Shown: piece after piece, positions 45,088 to 54,687 of the stretch
How positions within the stretch are numbered: position 1 is the first letter of the stretch
Layout: every line of letters begins with the position of its first letter
Assembly: GCA_025464995.1 (NCBI GenBank)
Contig: JAODMO010000028.1
Location: 1 to 55,828, forward strand
Reading direction: 5' to 3'
Length of the DNA: 55,828 nucleotides
DNA from: Microbacteriaceae bacterium
GTDB lineage: Bacteria; Actinomycetota; Actinomycetes; Actinomycetales; Microbacteriaceae
Position numbers and translations under genes: made by a program
Notes under the pieces: generated by a model
Seen by the model: only the letters and a program-made list of their open reading frames with translations
Database searches by the model: none
Told to the model about the DNA's origin: nothing

Positions 45088-45741
45088 CTAGACCTGGTTG
45101 CCGCGCCTCGCGTCGTGGAACGCGGTGGTGATGCCGGGGTACACGACGGAGACGCTCTCCGCGATGTAGCCCGCCAGGGGCGACCGGCCGATGCCGGCTC
45201 GCGCCCACGTCGTCCAGGCGGCGGACACTGCTCCCGCGAGCGCGTTCGCCGCGGTGCGCACGAGCAGGTCGCCGCGTGGGCGGGCGCTGCGCGCGGCGAA
45301 GAAGTCGGCGTACACCGAGGCCTGCGCGGCGACGCGCAGCAGCCCGGACTGGGCGACGTCGTCCGCCGCGCCCATGACGTCCGACTGCGTGAGCGCGAGC
45401 GGCAGGCGCAGGTCGTCGAAATCCGCCGCGACGGCGTGTATCACCCCGGGCAGGGAGTCGAGCGTTCCCGACGCGGATGCAGCGGCCGCGGCATCCCGCA
45501 GCGAATCTATCGCCCGGTCGACCTCGAACCACAGCAGGTCGCTCTTCGCCGAGAAGTAGTTGAAGAACGTCGCTCGGCTCACGCCCGCCCGGGTGGTGAT
45601 CTGGTCGATCGTCGTGCCGGCGTAGGTGTGCTCGATGAAGAGCTCGGCGGCCGCGTCTTCGATCATCTGCCGCGACGACGCCTTCGGCCGTCCGGCTCCG
45701 CCGCTCCGCCCCGCACGCGTCTGCACGATGGTTCCCGTCAT
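45088..45741 (-). CDS. TetR family transcriptional regulator
   Basis: 217 residues. The N-terminal HTH is IEDAAAELFIEHTYAGTTID then QITTRAGVSRATFFNYFSAKSD, about 27-70. The ligand domain has no known family. ATG at 45741 follows the minus-strand TAATCT element by 4 bases. Divergent from the ABC importer operon over 79 bases, so it probably controls it. Confidence 0.88.
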   Translation of the reverse strand: MTGTIVQTRAGRSGGAGRPKASSRQMIEDAAAELFIEHTYAGTTIDQITTRAGVSRATFFNYFSAKSDLLWFEVDRAIDSLRDAAAAASASGTLDSLPGVIHAVAADFDDLRLPLALTQSDVMGAADDVAQSGLLRVAAQASVYADFFAARSARPRGDLLVRTAANALAGAVSAAWTTWARAGIGRSPLAGYIAESVSVVYPGITTAFHDARRGNQV

Positions 45742-45820
45742 GGTTAGATTATGTACCGAGTCCAAGAATAAGCAATACGATCGACCGCCCCCGAACGACC
45801 CGTCCCGAGGAAAGACCGCC

Positions 45821-47449
45821 GTGAACCGCATTTCACCCTCCATCGTCGCCGCAGCCTCCGTGCTCCTCCTCGCGGCGGGGTGCTCGAGCACCGCCCCGGC
45901 CAATACCGAGCCGGTGACGGGCGGCAACCTGGTCTACGCGACGGGCGACGCCGAACCGACGTGCCTCGACCCCCACGTCGGAGGAAACTACCCGCAGGCG
46001 CTCGTGGCCACGCAGTTCCTCGAGTCGCTCGTGTCGAAGAACGCCGAAGGCGACATCATTCCGTGGCTCGCCACCGAGTGGAGAGAGTCGGAGGACGGCC
46101 TCGCGTGGACCTTCACTCTGCGCGACGGCGTGACGTTCAGCGACGGCACGCCCTTCACTGCCGACGCGGTCGCAGCCAACATCGCGCACGTGCAGAACCC
46201 GGAGACCGGATCGTCGACGGGCTACCTCGCGCTGCAGAAGGTCGCCTCGGTCGAGGTGGTCGACGACACCACCGCGCGCCTCGTGCTGAGCGAACCCGAC
46301 AGCGCCCTCCTCGACTCGCTCTCGCAGCCGTGGCTCGCGATCGAGTCGCCGAAGGCCCTCGAGCGCTCGCAGGAGGAGAACTGCGAGTCACCCGTCGGAA
46401 CCGGCCCCTTCGTCGTGACCGAGTGGAACCGCCAGGAGTCGATCTCCCTCGAACGCAACGACGACTACACCTCTCCCCCGGCCGACGCCGCCCACGAGGG
46501 CACCGCCTACCTCGACTCCATCGAGTGGCGCTTCCTGCCCGACTCGGCCTCGCGCTACGCCGCGCTCCAGTCCGGAACGGTCGACGTCATCGACAACGTG
46601 CAGCCCGACACCATCGTCGCGGCGCAGAAGGTCGACGACATCGAGGAGCTCAACGCGCCGCGCCCCGGCGCGTCCAACCGCATCGAGCTCAACTCGAGCA
46701 AGGCACCGTTCGACGACGCTCTCGTTCGGGAGGCGTTCGTGCGTTCGGCCAACGTCGACGACGCCATCACGAGCCTGTTCTTCGACACCGCGGAGCGCTC
46801 GTACTCCGCCCTCTCGAGCGTAGAGAAGTCGGGGGTCTCCAAGCCCGAGCTCTTCGGCTACGACCAGGATGAGGCGGCTCGCCTGCTCGACGAGGCGGGC
46901 TGGACCGCTCGCGACGCCGACGGCTACCGCATGAAGGACGGAGTGACCCTCGAGCTCGACTTCCCGGTGAGCACGAACCAGTCGATCCCCGCGGAGCAGT
47001 CGCTCTTCGAGCAGCTGCAGGCCACGGCGAAGGAGGCCGGCTTCAAGGTGAACCTCGAGCCGCTCGACCTCTCCAGCTGGTACGGCGCCCTCGGCGAGAA
47101 CGCCTACGACCTCGTCAGCGCCCCGTACACGAAGGTCGGACCCGACGTGCTGCGCATCCTCTTCGACTCGAGCGGCACTGTGCCCGCGCCGAGTGGCTAC
47201 TTCGCGAACCACGCCCAGGTGAAGAACCCCGAGCTCGACGAGCTGTTGCGATCGGCCGCCCAGGTCTCCGACGCCGACGAGCGCGCCGACCTCTACGCCA
47301 AGGCGCAAGACATCGTGCTGTCGGGCTTCTACATCCTTCCGCTCTACGACCAGCAGAACCACTACCTCTACCGCTCAGACGTACGCGGCGTCCGCGCGAT
47401 GCCGACGGTGTCGACCCCGTCCCTATTCGACACATGGCTGGATCGCTGA
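45821..47449 (+). CDS. ABC transporter substrate-binding lipoprotein (family 5)
   Basis: 542-residue solute-binding protein of the peptide/opine/nickel (DppA/OppA) type. The signal ends in the lipobox LLAAGC (Cys at about 22). TCLDPHVGGNYPQALV, WTFTLRDGVTFSDGTPFTAD (20 residues), GTGPFVVTEWNRQESISL and VREAFVRSANVD are family signatures. GTG at 45821 with GAGGAAAG about 8 bases upstream; the frame further upstream is not coding. First gene of a four-gene importer operon. The ligand is not predictable. Confidence 0.92.
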   Translation: MNRISPSIVAAASVLLLAAGCSSTAPANTEPVTGGNLVYATGDAEPTCLDPHVGGNYPQALVATQFLESLVSKNAEGDIIPWLATEWRESEDGLAWTFTLRDGVTFSDGTPFTADAVAANIAHVQNPETGSSTGYLALQKVASVEVVDDTTARLVLSEPDSALLDSLSQPWLAIESPKALERSQEENCESPVGTGPFVVTEWNRQESISLERNDDYTSPPADAAHEGTAYLDSIEWRFLPDSASRYAALQSGTVDVIDNVQPDTIVAAQKVDDIEELNAPRPGASNRIELNSSKAPFDDALVREAFVRSANVDDAITSLFFDTAERSYSALSSVEKSGVSKPELFGYDQDEAARLLDEAGWTARDADGYRMKDGVTLELDFPVSTNQSIPAEQSLFEQLQATAKEAGFKVNLEPLDLSSWYGALGENAYDLVSAPYTKVGPDVLRILFDSSGTVPAPSGYFANHAQVKNPELDELLRSAAQVSDADERADLYAKAQDIVLSGFYILPLYDQQNHYLYRSDVRGVRAMPTVSTPSLFDTWLDR

Positions 47450-48453
47450 GCGTCGACCTCGTCGCCGGCCCGCCCGGTGCGCCACTCGACGGCACACCAC
47501 GGGTGGGCACCCGCGGGCGGATGATCCGCTGGTTGCTGCTACGCCTCGGCGGGGTCGTGTTCGTTCTCTGGGCGGTCGCGACGGTGACGTTCTTCGCTCT
47601 CCGTCTGATACCGGGTGATCCCGCCGAGGCCGTGCTCGGCGGGCCTGGCTCGCAGGCGAGCGCCGAGGCGCTCGCGCAGGTTCGGGCGGACTACGGGCTC
47701 GACCAGCCGCTCGCGACCCAGTACGTCGTGTACCTCGGGCGACTCGCCATGGGCGACCTCGGCGACTCGTATGCGCTCCGCCAGAGCGTCGCATCCGTCG
47801 TCCTCACCAATCTCTGGCCGACCCTCGTGCTCGCGCTCGTCTCACTCGTCGTCGCCACGCTCATCGCGCTCGGCCTCGCCGTGTGGTCGACACGGGGCGG
47901 ACGGGTGTCGGCGGCGATCGGATCGCTGCTCGAGATCGTGGCGGCCGCCGTGCCGCACTTCTGGCTCGCGATCTCGATGATCCTGCTGTTCAGCACGACC
48001 CTCGGCTGGCTGCCGCCCGTGAGCGTGCCCGGGCCGGCGGGGCTCGTGCTGCCGGTGCTGACGCTCGCCATCCCGCTCGCCGGGTTCCTCGGCCAGGTGA
48101 TGCGCGAGGCGCTGCTCGACGCCCTCGACTCGCCCTTCGTGCTGTCGGCTCGCGCACGTGGCGAGGGTGACGGCGGCGTGTTCTGGCGACACGCCCTGCG
48201 GCACGCTGCGATCCCCGCCATCGGTCTCATCGGGTGGGCGTTCGGCTCGCTCGTCAGCGGAGCGGTCGTCGTGGAGACGATCTTCGCCCGGCAGGGCCTC
48301 GGCCGCAGCCTGCTCTCTGCGGTGCAGTCACGCGACGTGCCGCTCGTGATCGGGGTCGTGCTCGTCGTCGCGCTCGCCTACATGCTGGTCACGACGCTCA
48401 CCGACCTCGCCGACCGTCTCGTCGACCCGCGGCTGCGGACGGTGCCCCGATGA
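47434..48453 (+). CDS. ABC transporter permease (DppB type)
   Basis: 339-residue permease with six helices. MIRWLLLRLGGVVFVLWAVA opens the membrane part. GDPAEAVLGG, YGLDQPLATQYVVYLGRLAMGDLG (split: YGLDQPLATQYVVYLG, RLAMGDLG) and RARGEGDGGVFWRHALRHAA (EAA loop) are typical. The chosen start overlaps the binding-protein gene by 16 bases. An ATG at 47521, directly before IRWLLLRLGG, is an alternative that removes 29 residues without homology. Confidence 0.9.
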   Translation: MAGSLSVDLVAGPPGAPLDGTPRVGTRGRMIRWLLLRLGGVVFVLWAVATVTFFALRLIPGDPAEAVLGGPGSQASAEALAQVRADYGLDQPLATQYVVYLGRLAMGDLGDSYALRQSVASVVLTNLWPTLVLALVSLVVATLIALGLAVWSTRGGRVSAAIGSLLEIVAAAVPHFWLAISMILLFSTTLGWLPPVSVPGPAGLVLPVLTLAIPLAGFLGQVMREALLDALDSPFVLSARARGEGDGGVFWRHALRHAAIPAIGLIGWAFGSLVSGAVVVETIFARQGLGRSLLSAVQSRDVPLVIGVVLVVALAYMLVTTLTDLADRLVDPRLRTVPR

Positions 48454-49304
48454 CCTCCCCGTCCGCCACGGCGTCGGCTTCGGGTTCGCGGATGCGGCCC
48501 GCCGCCCGGGCCCGCACCACCGAGGTCGTCTCGCTCGCCATCATCGCGTTCCTCGTCGTCGCGGCCGTCTCCCCCGCGCTGCTCGCACCCGGTGACCCGC
48601 TCGCGATCAACCCGCTCGACAGCTTCCAGTCGCCGTCTCCCGCGCACCTGTTCGGCACGGACGAATCCGGCCGCGACATCTACACGCGTGTGGTGCACGG
48701 CACCCGCGCCTCACTGCTCATCGGCCTCGCCGCGACCGCGATCGGGCTCGGGCTCGCCCTCGTCTTCGGCCTCATGGCGGGCTTCGGTCCACGGTGGCTC
48801 GACTTCGGCACCACGCGCCTGCTCGAGGTGCTCTTCGCCTTCCCCGGCCTCCTCTTCGCCCTGCTCTTCATCGTCGTCTACGGCCCCGGCGTGGTGACGT
48901 CGACGATCGCGGTCGGGCTGTCGACCGCGCCCGGTTACGCCCGCATCATCCGGAGCCGCGTCATCCAGGTGCGCACGTCGCCGTACCTCGAGGCGGCGAC
49001 CGTGCTCGGGCGCGGCCGCACCACCCGAATCCTGCGCCACGTGCTGCCGAACGTGGCGGGATCGCTCTTCGTTCTCGCAACCCTCGGCGTCGGACAGTCG
49101 ATCGTGTGGGCGTCGTCGCTCAGCTATCTCGGGCTCGGCGCGGTGCCGCCAGCCGCCGAGTGGGGCGCCATGCTCTCGGCAGGCCGCACCTACATCGCGT
49201 CGTTCTGGTGGATGACGTTCTTCCCCGGCCTGTTCATCGTGCTGAGCGCCGCCGCGACGACGCTGCTCGGGCGGGCCATCCAGCAGAGGGGACGCGAGTC
49301 GTGA
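48450..49304 (+). CDS. ABC transporter permease (DppC type)
   Basis: 284-residue permease. LFGTDESGRDIYTRVVHGTR (20 residues, about 68-87) is the DppC periplasmic motif, and EAATVLGRGRTTRILRHVLP is the EAA loop. AVPPAAEWGAMLSAGRTYIA is the usual C-terminal signature. ATG at 48450 overlaps the previous stop by 4 bases and the frame further upstream belongs to the DppB gene in another frame. Confidence 0.93.
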   Translation: MTSPSATASASGSRMRPAARARTTEVVSLAIIAFLVVAAVSPALLAPGDPLAINPLDSFQSPSPAHLFGTDESGRDIYTRVVHGTRASLLIGLAATAIGLGLALVFGLMAGFGPRWLDFGTTRLLEVLFAFPGLLFALLFIVVYGPGVVTSTIAVGLSTAPGYARIIRSRVIQVRTSPYLEAATVLGRGRTTRILRHVLPNVAGSLFVLATLGVGQSIVWASSLSYLGLGAVPPAAEWGAMLSAGRTYIASFWWMTFFPGLFIVLSAAATTLLGRAIQQRGRES

Positions 49305-51019
49305 GCGCCCTGCTGACCGTCTCCGACCTGCGCGTGCGTTTCGGCTCGGGCGAACCGGTGGTCTCCGGAAGCTCGTTCGAGGTCGAGCCGGGCGAGTGCA
49401 TCGGCATCGTGGGCGAGAGCGGCTCGGGCAAGAGCGTCAGCGCGCGGGCATTGCTCGGTCTCGCCGGCCGCACTGCCCGTGTCACCGCCGACACGCTGCG
49501 GTTCGGCGACACGGACCTCGCCGCCGCTCCCGCCTCGCGCCTTCGCGCGCTGCGTGGCAGCGACATCGGCTACGTGTCGCAGGGCGCGCTCGTTGCCTTG
49601 GACCCGCTGCGGACCGTCGGGAGCGAGATCGCCGACGCGCTGCGGCTGCACACCTCGGCCACACCGGCACAGCGTCGAGCGCGCGTGGTCGAGCTGCTCA
49701 CGAGCGTGGGCGTGCCCGATCCGGAGCTCCGCGCGACGCAATACCCGCACCAGCTGTCGGGCGGGTTGCGCCAGCGGGCGATCATCGCGTCGGCCATCGC
49801 CCTCCGCCCGCGGCTGCTCATCGCCGACGAGCCCACGACGGCGCTCGATACCACCGTGCAGGCGGGCATCCTCGACCTGCTCGAGCGGCTGCGCGACGAG
49901 GGCACGGCGCTCATCCTCATCAGCCACGACCTCGCGGTGGTGTCACGCCTCGCGTCGCGCGTGCTCGTGATGCGCGGGGGCCACATCGTGGAGAGCGGCC
50001 CGAGCGATGTCGTGCTCGCTCGGCCGCAGCATCCGTACACCCGTCAGCTCATCGCCGCCGTTCCCACCGACCGCCCCCGCGGCAGTCGGCTCGTGGCCCC
50101 GCCCGACGTCCCCGCCGCTCGCGGTCGCCTCGAACACGCTGCCGCCGGTGCCTTCGGAAATTCAGGAGATGATGACGTCTCCCGGCTCGCTGGCCCGTCG
50201 TCGGCGTGTGTCTCGACGCCGGTTCCTGAATTTCCGAAAGACGCCGCGACCGCCCGCGACGCCGTCGTGGTCGCGACGAGTCTCAGCCGCCGCTTCGGTA
50301 GCCGGCTCGCCGTCGACGAGGTGAGCTTCGAGCTCGCACGCGGGCGCACGCTCGGCATCGTGGGTGAGTCGGGTTCGGGGAAGACGACGGTGGCTCGGAT
50401 GGTGCTCGCCCTCGACGCCCCGGATTCCGGCGACGTCCGCGTGCTCGACCGCCCGTGGAGCGCCGCGACCGAACGCGAACGTCGGGCAACACGCCCCCGC
50501 ATCGGTGCGATCTACCAGGATGCCGCGAGCTCGTTCGACCCGCGGCTCACGGTCGGGCGCATCCTCGCCGACGCACTGACCCACGGGCGCTCGCAGCGGG
50601 CCGGAGCCGACGTCGAGGAGCTGCTGCACCAGGTCGGCCTCGACCCGTCCGTCGCGCGCCGCCGGCCCCGGCTGCTCTCGGGCGGGCAGCAGCAGCGTGT
50701 CGCGATCGCCCGCGCGATCGCCCCGCGACCCGACGTCATCGTGTGCGACGAGCCGGTGTCGAGTCTCGACGTGTCGGTGCAGGCGCAGGTGCTCGACCTG
50801 CTCGACGACCTGCAGCGGGAGCTCGGGCTCAGCTACCTCTTCATCACGCATGATCTCGGGGTCGTGCGGCACGTCAGCGACGACGTGCTCGTCATGCGCG
50901 CCGGCCGGGTCGTCGAACGAGGCCCGACCGAGACGGTGTTCGCCGCGCCCCGGCACGAGTACACGCGTGCGCTCTTCGCCTCCGCTCCGCGACTCGGCAC
51001 TGCGCCGCGGCGACCGTGA
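49301..51019 (+). CDS. Fused double ATP-binding protein of the peptide ABC importer
   Basis: 572-residue protein with two complete ATPase domains (DppD and DppF types). Domain 1: Walker A GESGSGKSVSA (about 38-48), signature LSGGLRQRAIIAS, Walker B LLIADEPTTALD. Domain 2: Walker A GESGSGKTTVAR (about 358-369), signature LSGGQQQRVAIARAI, Walker B VIVCDEPVSSLDVSVQ, H-loop LFITHDLGVV. The linker (about 285-313) is encoded by an 86-base inverted repeat element. GTG at 49301 overlaps the permease stop. Confidence 0.93.
   Translation: MSALLTVSDLRVRFGSGEPVVSGSSFEVEPGECIGIVGESGSGKSVSARALLGLAGRTARVTADTLRFGDTDLAAAPASRLRALRGSDIGYVSQGALVALDPLRTVGSEIADALRLHTSATPAQRRARVVELLTSVGVPDPELRATQYPHQLSGGLRQRAIIASAIALRPRLLIADEPTTALDTTVQAGILDLLERLRDEGTALILISHDLAVVSRLASRVLVMRGGHIVESGPSDVVLARPQHPYTRQLIAAVPTDRPRGSRLVAPPDVPAARGRLEHAAAGAFGNSGDDDVSRLAGPSSACVSTPVPEFPKDAATARDAVVVATSLSRRFGSRLAVDEVSFELARGRTLGIVGESGSGKTTVARMVLALDAPDSGDVRVLDRPWSAATERERRATRPRIGAIYQDAASSFDPRLTVGRILADALTHGRSQRAGADVEELLHQVGLDPSVARRRPRLLSGGQQQRVAIARAIAPRPDVIVCDEPVSSLDVSVQAQVLDLLDDLQRELGLSYLFITHDLGVVRHVSDDVLVMRAGRVVERGPTETVFAAPRHEYTRALFASAPRLGTAPRRP
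50153..50238. repeat. Inverted repeat element inside the ATPase gene
   Basis: Perfect 15-base arms TTCGGAAATTCAGGA (50153-50167) and TCCTGAATTTCCGAA (50224-50238) enclose 56 bases. The AT-rich arms differ from the surrounding GC-rich codons. The element stays in frame and codes for the linker between the two ATPase domains. It has the form of a small palindromic (REP- or MITE-like) repeat. Confidence 0.75.
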
Positions 51020-51071
51020 CCGACGGCCGCGGGTGGCGGGCGCGCGGCGGCGCAACCTAGACTCGGCGTTC

Positions 51072-51950
51072 ATGAGCGACGACACTCCCACCGAGCGGTT
51101 CGATCCGAAGTCCGACGGCGAGAAGCGACCGGATGGCGCCGCCCCGGGCGGCACCCCGCCCGAAGACACGCCCACCGAGGCGTTCGACGCGGCGAAGAGC
51201 GCGCAGACGCCGGGTGACAACGCCCCGACCGAGCGATTCGTGCCGATCACCGGCACCACCGGTGGCCCGACGCACGACTTCGATCCGACCAACGGCGGCG
51301 CGTGGCCGCCCGTCGAACCCGCCACGCGCATCCTCCCGGTAGCCGGGGCCGCCGGGGCGGGGGCGGGCGCCATCCCTCCGGCCCGACCCCCCGTGCACGA
51401 CCGACCGCCCGTGTTCGACGAACCGGCCGCGGGCGAGCGCAAGTCGCGCGCCCTGCTCTTCTGGCTGATCGGAATCGGGGCGGCGCTCCTCATCGCGGTC
51501 ATCGTGCTGCTCGCCATGTTCTTCACCGGGCAAGACCAGGCGCCGGTCGCGACACCGAGCGCGACCCAGACCCCGTCTGCGGCGCCCACCGAGGAACCGA
51601 CTCCGACCGAGGAACCGACGCAGGAGGCGACCCCCACCCCGAGCCCCACCGAGGAGGCGCCGGCAGCGCCCGTCTTCACCGCCTTCGAGGCGCCCACCTC
51701 CGCGGGCTGCGAGGAGGGCGACGACAACGCGCCGCTCACCATCAGCTGGGCCTCGACTACCGCAACAACCGCCTACATCGGCGTCGGCACGGATGATGCG
51801 TCGCGCGACCCGTTCGAGAGTGACCTGCCCCCGGTCTTCACCTACACCGGGCTCGACTACGAGTGCGAGCTTTCGTCGCAGGTGTACACCGTCACGCTCG
51901 AGAACGCCGAGGGCCTGACCACGAGCCAGTCGGTGACCATCCGCCCGTAA
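51072..51950 (+). CDS. Single-pass membrane protein with PTExF repeats
   Basis: 292 residues. The cytoplasmic N-terminal half is Pro/Asp/Thr-rich with three similar motifs (DTPTERFD, DTPTEAFD, NAPTERFV). One helix follows (ALLFWLIGIGAALLIAVIVL, about 127-146). The external part is a Thr/Glu/Pro stalk and then a domain of about 80 residues (FEAPTSAGC onward) with Cys residues and an ISW/YIGVG pattern like a fibronectin type III fold. No family recognised. Located 97 bases before valS. Confidence 0.75.
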   Translation: MSDDTPTERFDPKSDGEKRPDGAAPGGTPPEDTPTEAFDAAKSAQTPGDNAPTERFVPITGTTGGPTHDFDPTNGGAWPPVEPATRILPVAGAAGAGAGAIPPARPPVHDRPPVFDEPAAGERKSRALLFWLIGIGAALLIAVIVLLAMFFTGQDQAPVATPSATQTPSAAPTEEPTPTEEPTQEATPTPSPTEEAPAAPVFTAFEAPTSAGCEEGDDNAPLTISWASTTATTAYIGVGTDDASRDPFESDLPPVFTYTGLDYECELSSQVYTVTLENAEGLTTSQSVTIRP

Positions 51951-52047
51951 GCGCCTCGCGCGGCAGGGGCGGTAGATTGGGGGACGAAACCCACACTCAG
52001 GCACCTCATCACCGACACGGTGCCGTCGATAGAACCGGAGCGCCGCC

Positions 52048-54687
52048 ATGCCTGTCCCCACCCCCGACTCGACCGGTTCGATCCCCGACAAGCCAGCACT
52101 CGAGGGCCTCGAAGACAAGTGGGGAACGGCGTGGGAGACCGACGGCACCTACCGGTTCGACCGCGACTCGGCGACAAAGGCCAACGTCTTCTCGATCGAC
52201 ACTCCCCCGCCCACCGCATCGGGATCGCTGCACATCGGGCACGTCTTCAGCTACACCCACATGGACCTCATCGCGCGGTACCAGCGCATGCAGGGCAAGG
52301 ACATCTTCTATCCGATGGGGTGGGACGACAACGGCCTGCCCACCGAGCGTCGGGTGCAGAACTACTACGGCGTGCGCTGCGACCCGTCGCTGCCATACGC
52401 CGAGGGCTACATCCCACCGCTCGAAGGCGGCGAGGGGTCGAGCGGCAAGGCGGCCGACCAGGTTCCCGTCTCGCGCCGCAACTTCATCGAGCTGTGTGAG
52501 CGGCTCACGGCGGAAGACGAGAAGCAGTTCGAGCTGCTGTGGCGCCAGCTCGGGCTGAGCGTCGACTGGGCCCAGAGCTACCGCACCATCGGCGACGAGG
52601 CCCAGACCGCGGCCCAGCGCGCCTTCCTGCGCAACATCGAGCGCGGCGAGGCCTACCAGGCCGACGCCCCCACCCTGTGGGACGTCACGTTCCGCACCGC
52701 GGTGGCCCAGGCCGAGCTCGAAGACAAGGAGATGCCGGCGGCCTACCACCGCCTCGCCTTCCACAAGCCCGACGGCTCCGACGTGCACATCGAGACGACC
52801 CGACCCGAACTGCTCGCCGCGTGTGTGGCACTCGTGGCGCATCCCGACGACGACCGCTACAAAGACCTGTTCGGCACCAACGTCGTCACGCCCGTCTTCG
52901 GCGTCGAGGTGCCCGTCGTCGCGCACCACCTCGCGCAGATCGACAAGGGCTCCGGTATCGCGATGATCTGCACCTTCGGTGACGTGACCGACGTCATCTG
53001 GTGGCGCGAACTCGACCTGCCCAACCGCACCATCATCGGTGCGGACGGACGCATAGTCGCGGATGCGCCCGAGGCCATCGTGACCGACGAGGCGAGGGCG
53101 GCCTACGCCGAGATCGCCGGCAAGACGGTGTTCAGCGCCAAGGCGAAGATGGTCGAGCTGCTCAAGGCGTCCGGCGAGATGCTGGGCGACGCCCGCCCGA
53201 TAACCCACTCGGTGAAGTTCTTCGAAAAGGGCGACAAGCCGCTCGAGATCATCTCGACCCATCAGTGGTACATCTCCAACGGAGCGCGCGACGCCGACCT
53301 GCGCGAACGCCTGCTGCAGCGCGGCAAGGACGTCAACTTCGTGCCCGATTTCATGCGGGTGCGCTACGAGAACTGGGTGGGCGGCCTCACCGGCGACTGG
53401 CTCATCTCCCGCCAGCGCTTCTTCGGTGTGCCGATCCCCGTCTGGTACGAGCTCGACGAGGATGGCGAGAAGGGCGCGGTGATCGTGCCGACGGAGGACA
53501 TGCTGCCCGTCGACCCGGCGTCGCACACCGCGCCCGGCTTCATCGAGAGCCAGCGCAACCAGCCCGGCGGGTTCGCCGGCGAGGTGGACATCATGGACAC
53601 CTGGGCCACGTCGTCGCTCACCCCGCAGATCGCCGGCGGCTGGGAGACCGACCCCGAGCTCTTCGACCTCGTCTTCCCGTACTCGCTCCGCAGCCAGGGC
53701 CAGGACATCATCCGCACCTGGCTCTTCTCCACGGTGCTGCGCGCCGAGCAGGAGCAGGGCGTCGCCCCGTGGAAGAACGCGGGAATCAGCGGCTTCATCG
53801 TCGACCCCGACCGCAAGAAGATGTCGAAGTCGAAGGGCAACGTCGTCACGCCGAAGGGCATGCTCGACGACCACGGCTCCGACGCGGTGCGCTACTGGGC
53901 GGCGTCGTCACGACTCGGCACGGATGCGGCGTTCGACCCGCAGAACCCGAAGCAGATCAAGATCGGCCGCAGACTCGCGATCAAGGTGCTCAACGCCGCC
54001 AAGTTCGTGTACTCGTTCCCGGTCCCCGCGGATGCGGAGGGCGCGACGATCACGGCCCCCCTCGACCTCGACCTGCTCGCCGAGCTGAACCGCGTCGTCG
54101 CGACGGCCACGAAGGCGTTCGACGAGTTCGACCACGCGCGGGCGCTCGAGACCACCGAGCACTTCTTCTGGGTCTTCTGCGACGACTACCTCGAGCTCGT
54201 GAAGGAACGCGCCTACGGCTCGTCGACCCCCGAGGGCCAGGCGAGCGCGGCGCTCGCACTCCGCACCGCGGTCGACGTGCTGCTGCGACTCTTCGCACCG
54301 TTCATCCCGTTCGCGACCGAAGAGGTCTGGAGCTGGACGCACGACGGGTCTGTGCACACCGCCGCCTGGCCGACGGTGGTCGAGCCCGTCGAGGCGCCCA
54401 CCGGTCTCCTGCCGCTCGTCTCCGAGGCCCTCATCGGCATCCGGCGCGCCAAGACCGACGCTAAGGCATCGCAGAAGACCGAGGTCACCTCGGCGACCAT
54501 CTCCGGTCCGGCGCTGCTCGCGCTCGGTCTCGACGACCTCAAGGGGGTCGGCCGCATCGCCGACGTCACGTTCGTCGAGTCCGACGCCGTGACCGTCAGC
54601 GACATCGTGCTCGCCGAGCAGCCGAGCGCCGACTCTGGTGAACGCCAGTCTGGTGAGCGCCAGCCCGGTACGCAGGTGGGTGCGTGA
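52048..54687 (+). CDS. valS: Valyl-tRNA synthetase
   Basis: 879-residue class I synthetase. HIGH motif is SLHIGHVFSYTHMD (about 56-69) after TPPPTASG, the editing domain has ETTRPELLAACVALVAHPDD (20 residues), and KMSKSKGNVVTPK (about 591-603) is the KMSKS loop. The anticodon-binding domain is at about 700-830. The C-terminal tail lacks the long coiled coil of most ValRS and ends in an SGERQ repeat. ATG with GGAG 7 bases upstream. The 97-base leader has a TAGATT element (51971-51976) and no T-box. Confidence 0.96.
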   Translation: MPVPTPDSTGSIPDKPALEGLEDKWGTAWETDGTYRFDRDSATKANVFSIDTPPPTASGSLHIGHVFSYTHMDLIARYQRMQGKDIFYPMGWDDNGLPTERRVQNYYGVRCDPSLPYAEGYIPPLEGGEGSSGKAADQVPVSRRNFIELCERLTAEDEKQFELLWRQLGLSVDWAQSYRTIGDEAQTAAQRAFLRNIERGEAYQADAPTLWDVTFRTAVAQAELEDKEMPAAYHRLAFHKPDGSDVHIETTRPELLAACVALVAHPDDDRYKDLFGTNVVTPVFGVEVPVVAHHLAQIDKGSGIAMICTFGDVTDVIWWRELDLPNRTIIGADGRIVADAPEAIVTDEARAAYAEIAGKTVFSAKAKMVELLKASGEMLGDARPITHSVKFFEKGDKPLEIISTHQWYISNGARDADLRERLLQRGKDVNFVPDFMRVRYENWVGGLTGDWLISRQRFFGVPIPVWYELDEDGEKGAVIVPTEDMLPVDPASHTAPGFIESQRNQPGGFAGEVDIMDTWATSSLTPQIAGGWETDPELFDLVFPYSLRSQGQDIIRTWLFSTVLRAEQEQGVAPWKNAGISGFIVDPDRKKMSKSKGNVVTPKGMLDDHGSDAVRYWAASSRLGTDAAFDPQNPKQIKIGRRLAIKVLNAAKFVYSFPVPADAEGATITAPLDLDLLAELNRVVATATKAFDEFDHARALETTEHFFWVFCDDYLELVKERAYGSSTPEGQASAALALRTAVDVLLRLFAPFIPFATEEVWSWTHDGSVHTAAWPTVVEPVEAPTGLLPLVSEALIGIRRAKTDAKASQKTEVTSATISGPALLALGLDDLKGVGRIADVTFVESDAVTVSDIVLAEQPSADSGERQSGERQPGTQVGA

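Noticed and set aside
51951-52047. T-box before valS
   Set aside because: No GGTGG-type core and too short a leader.
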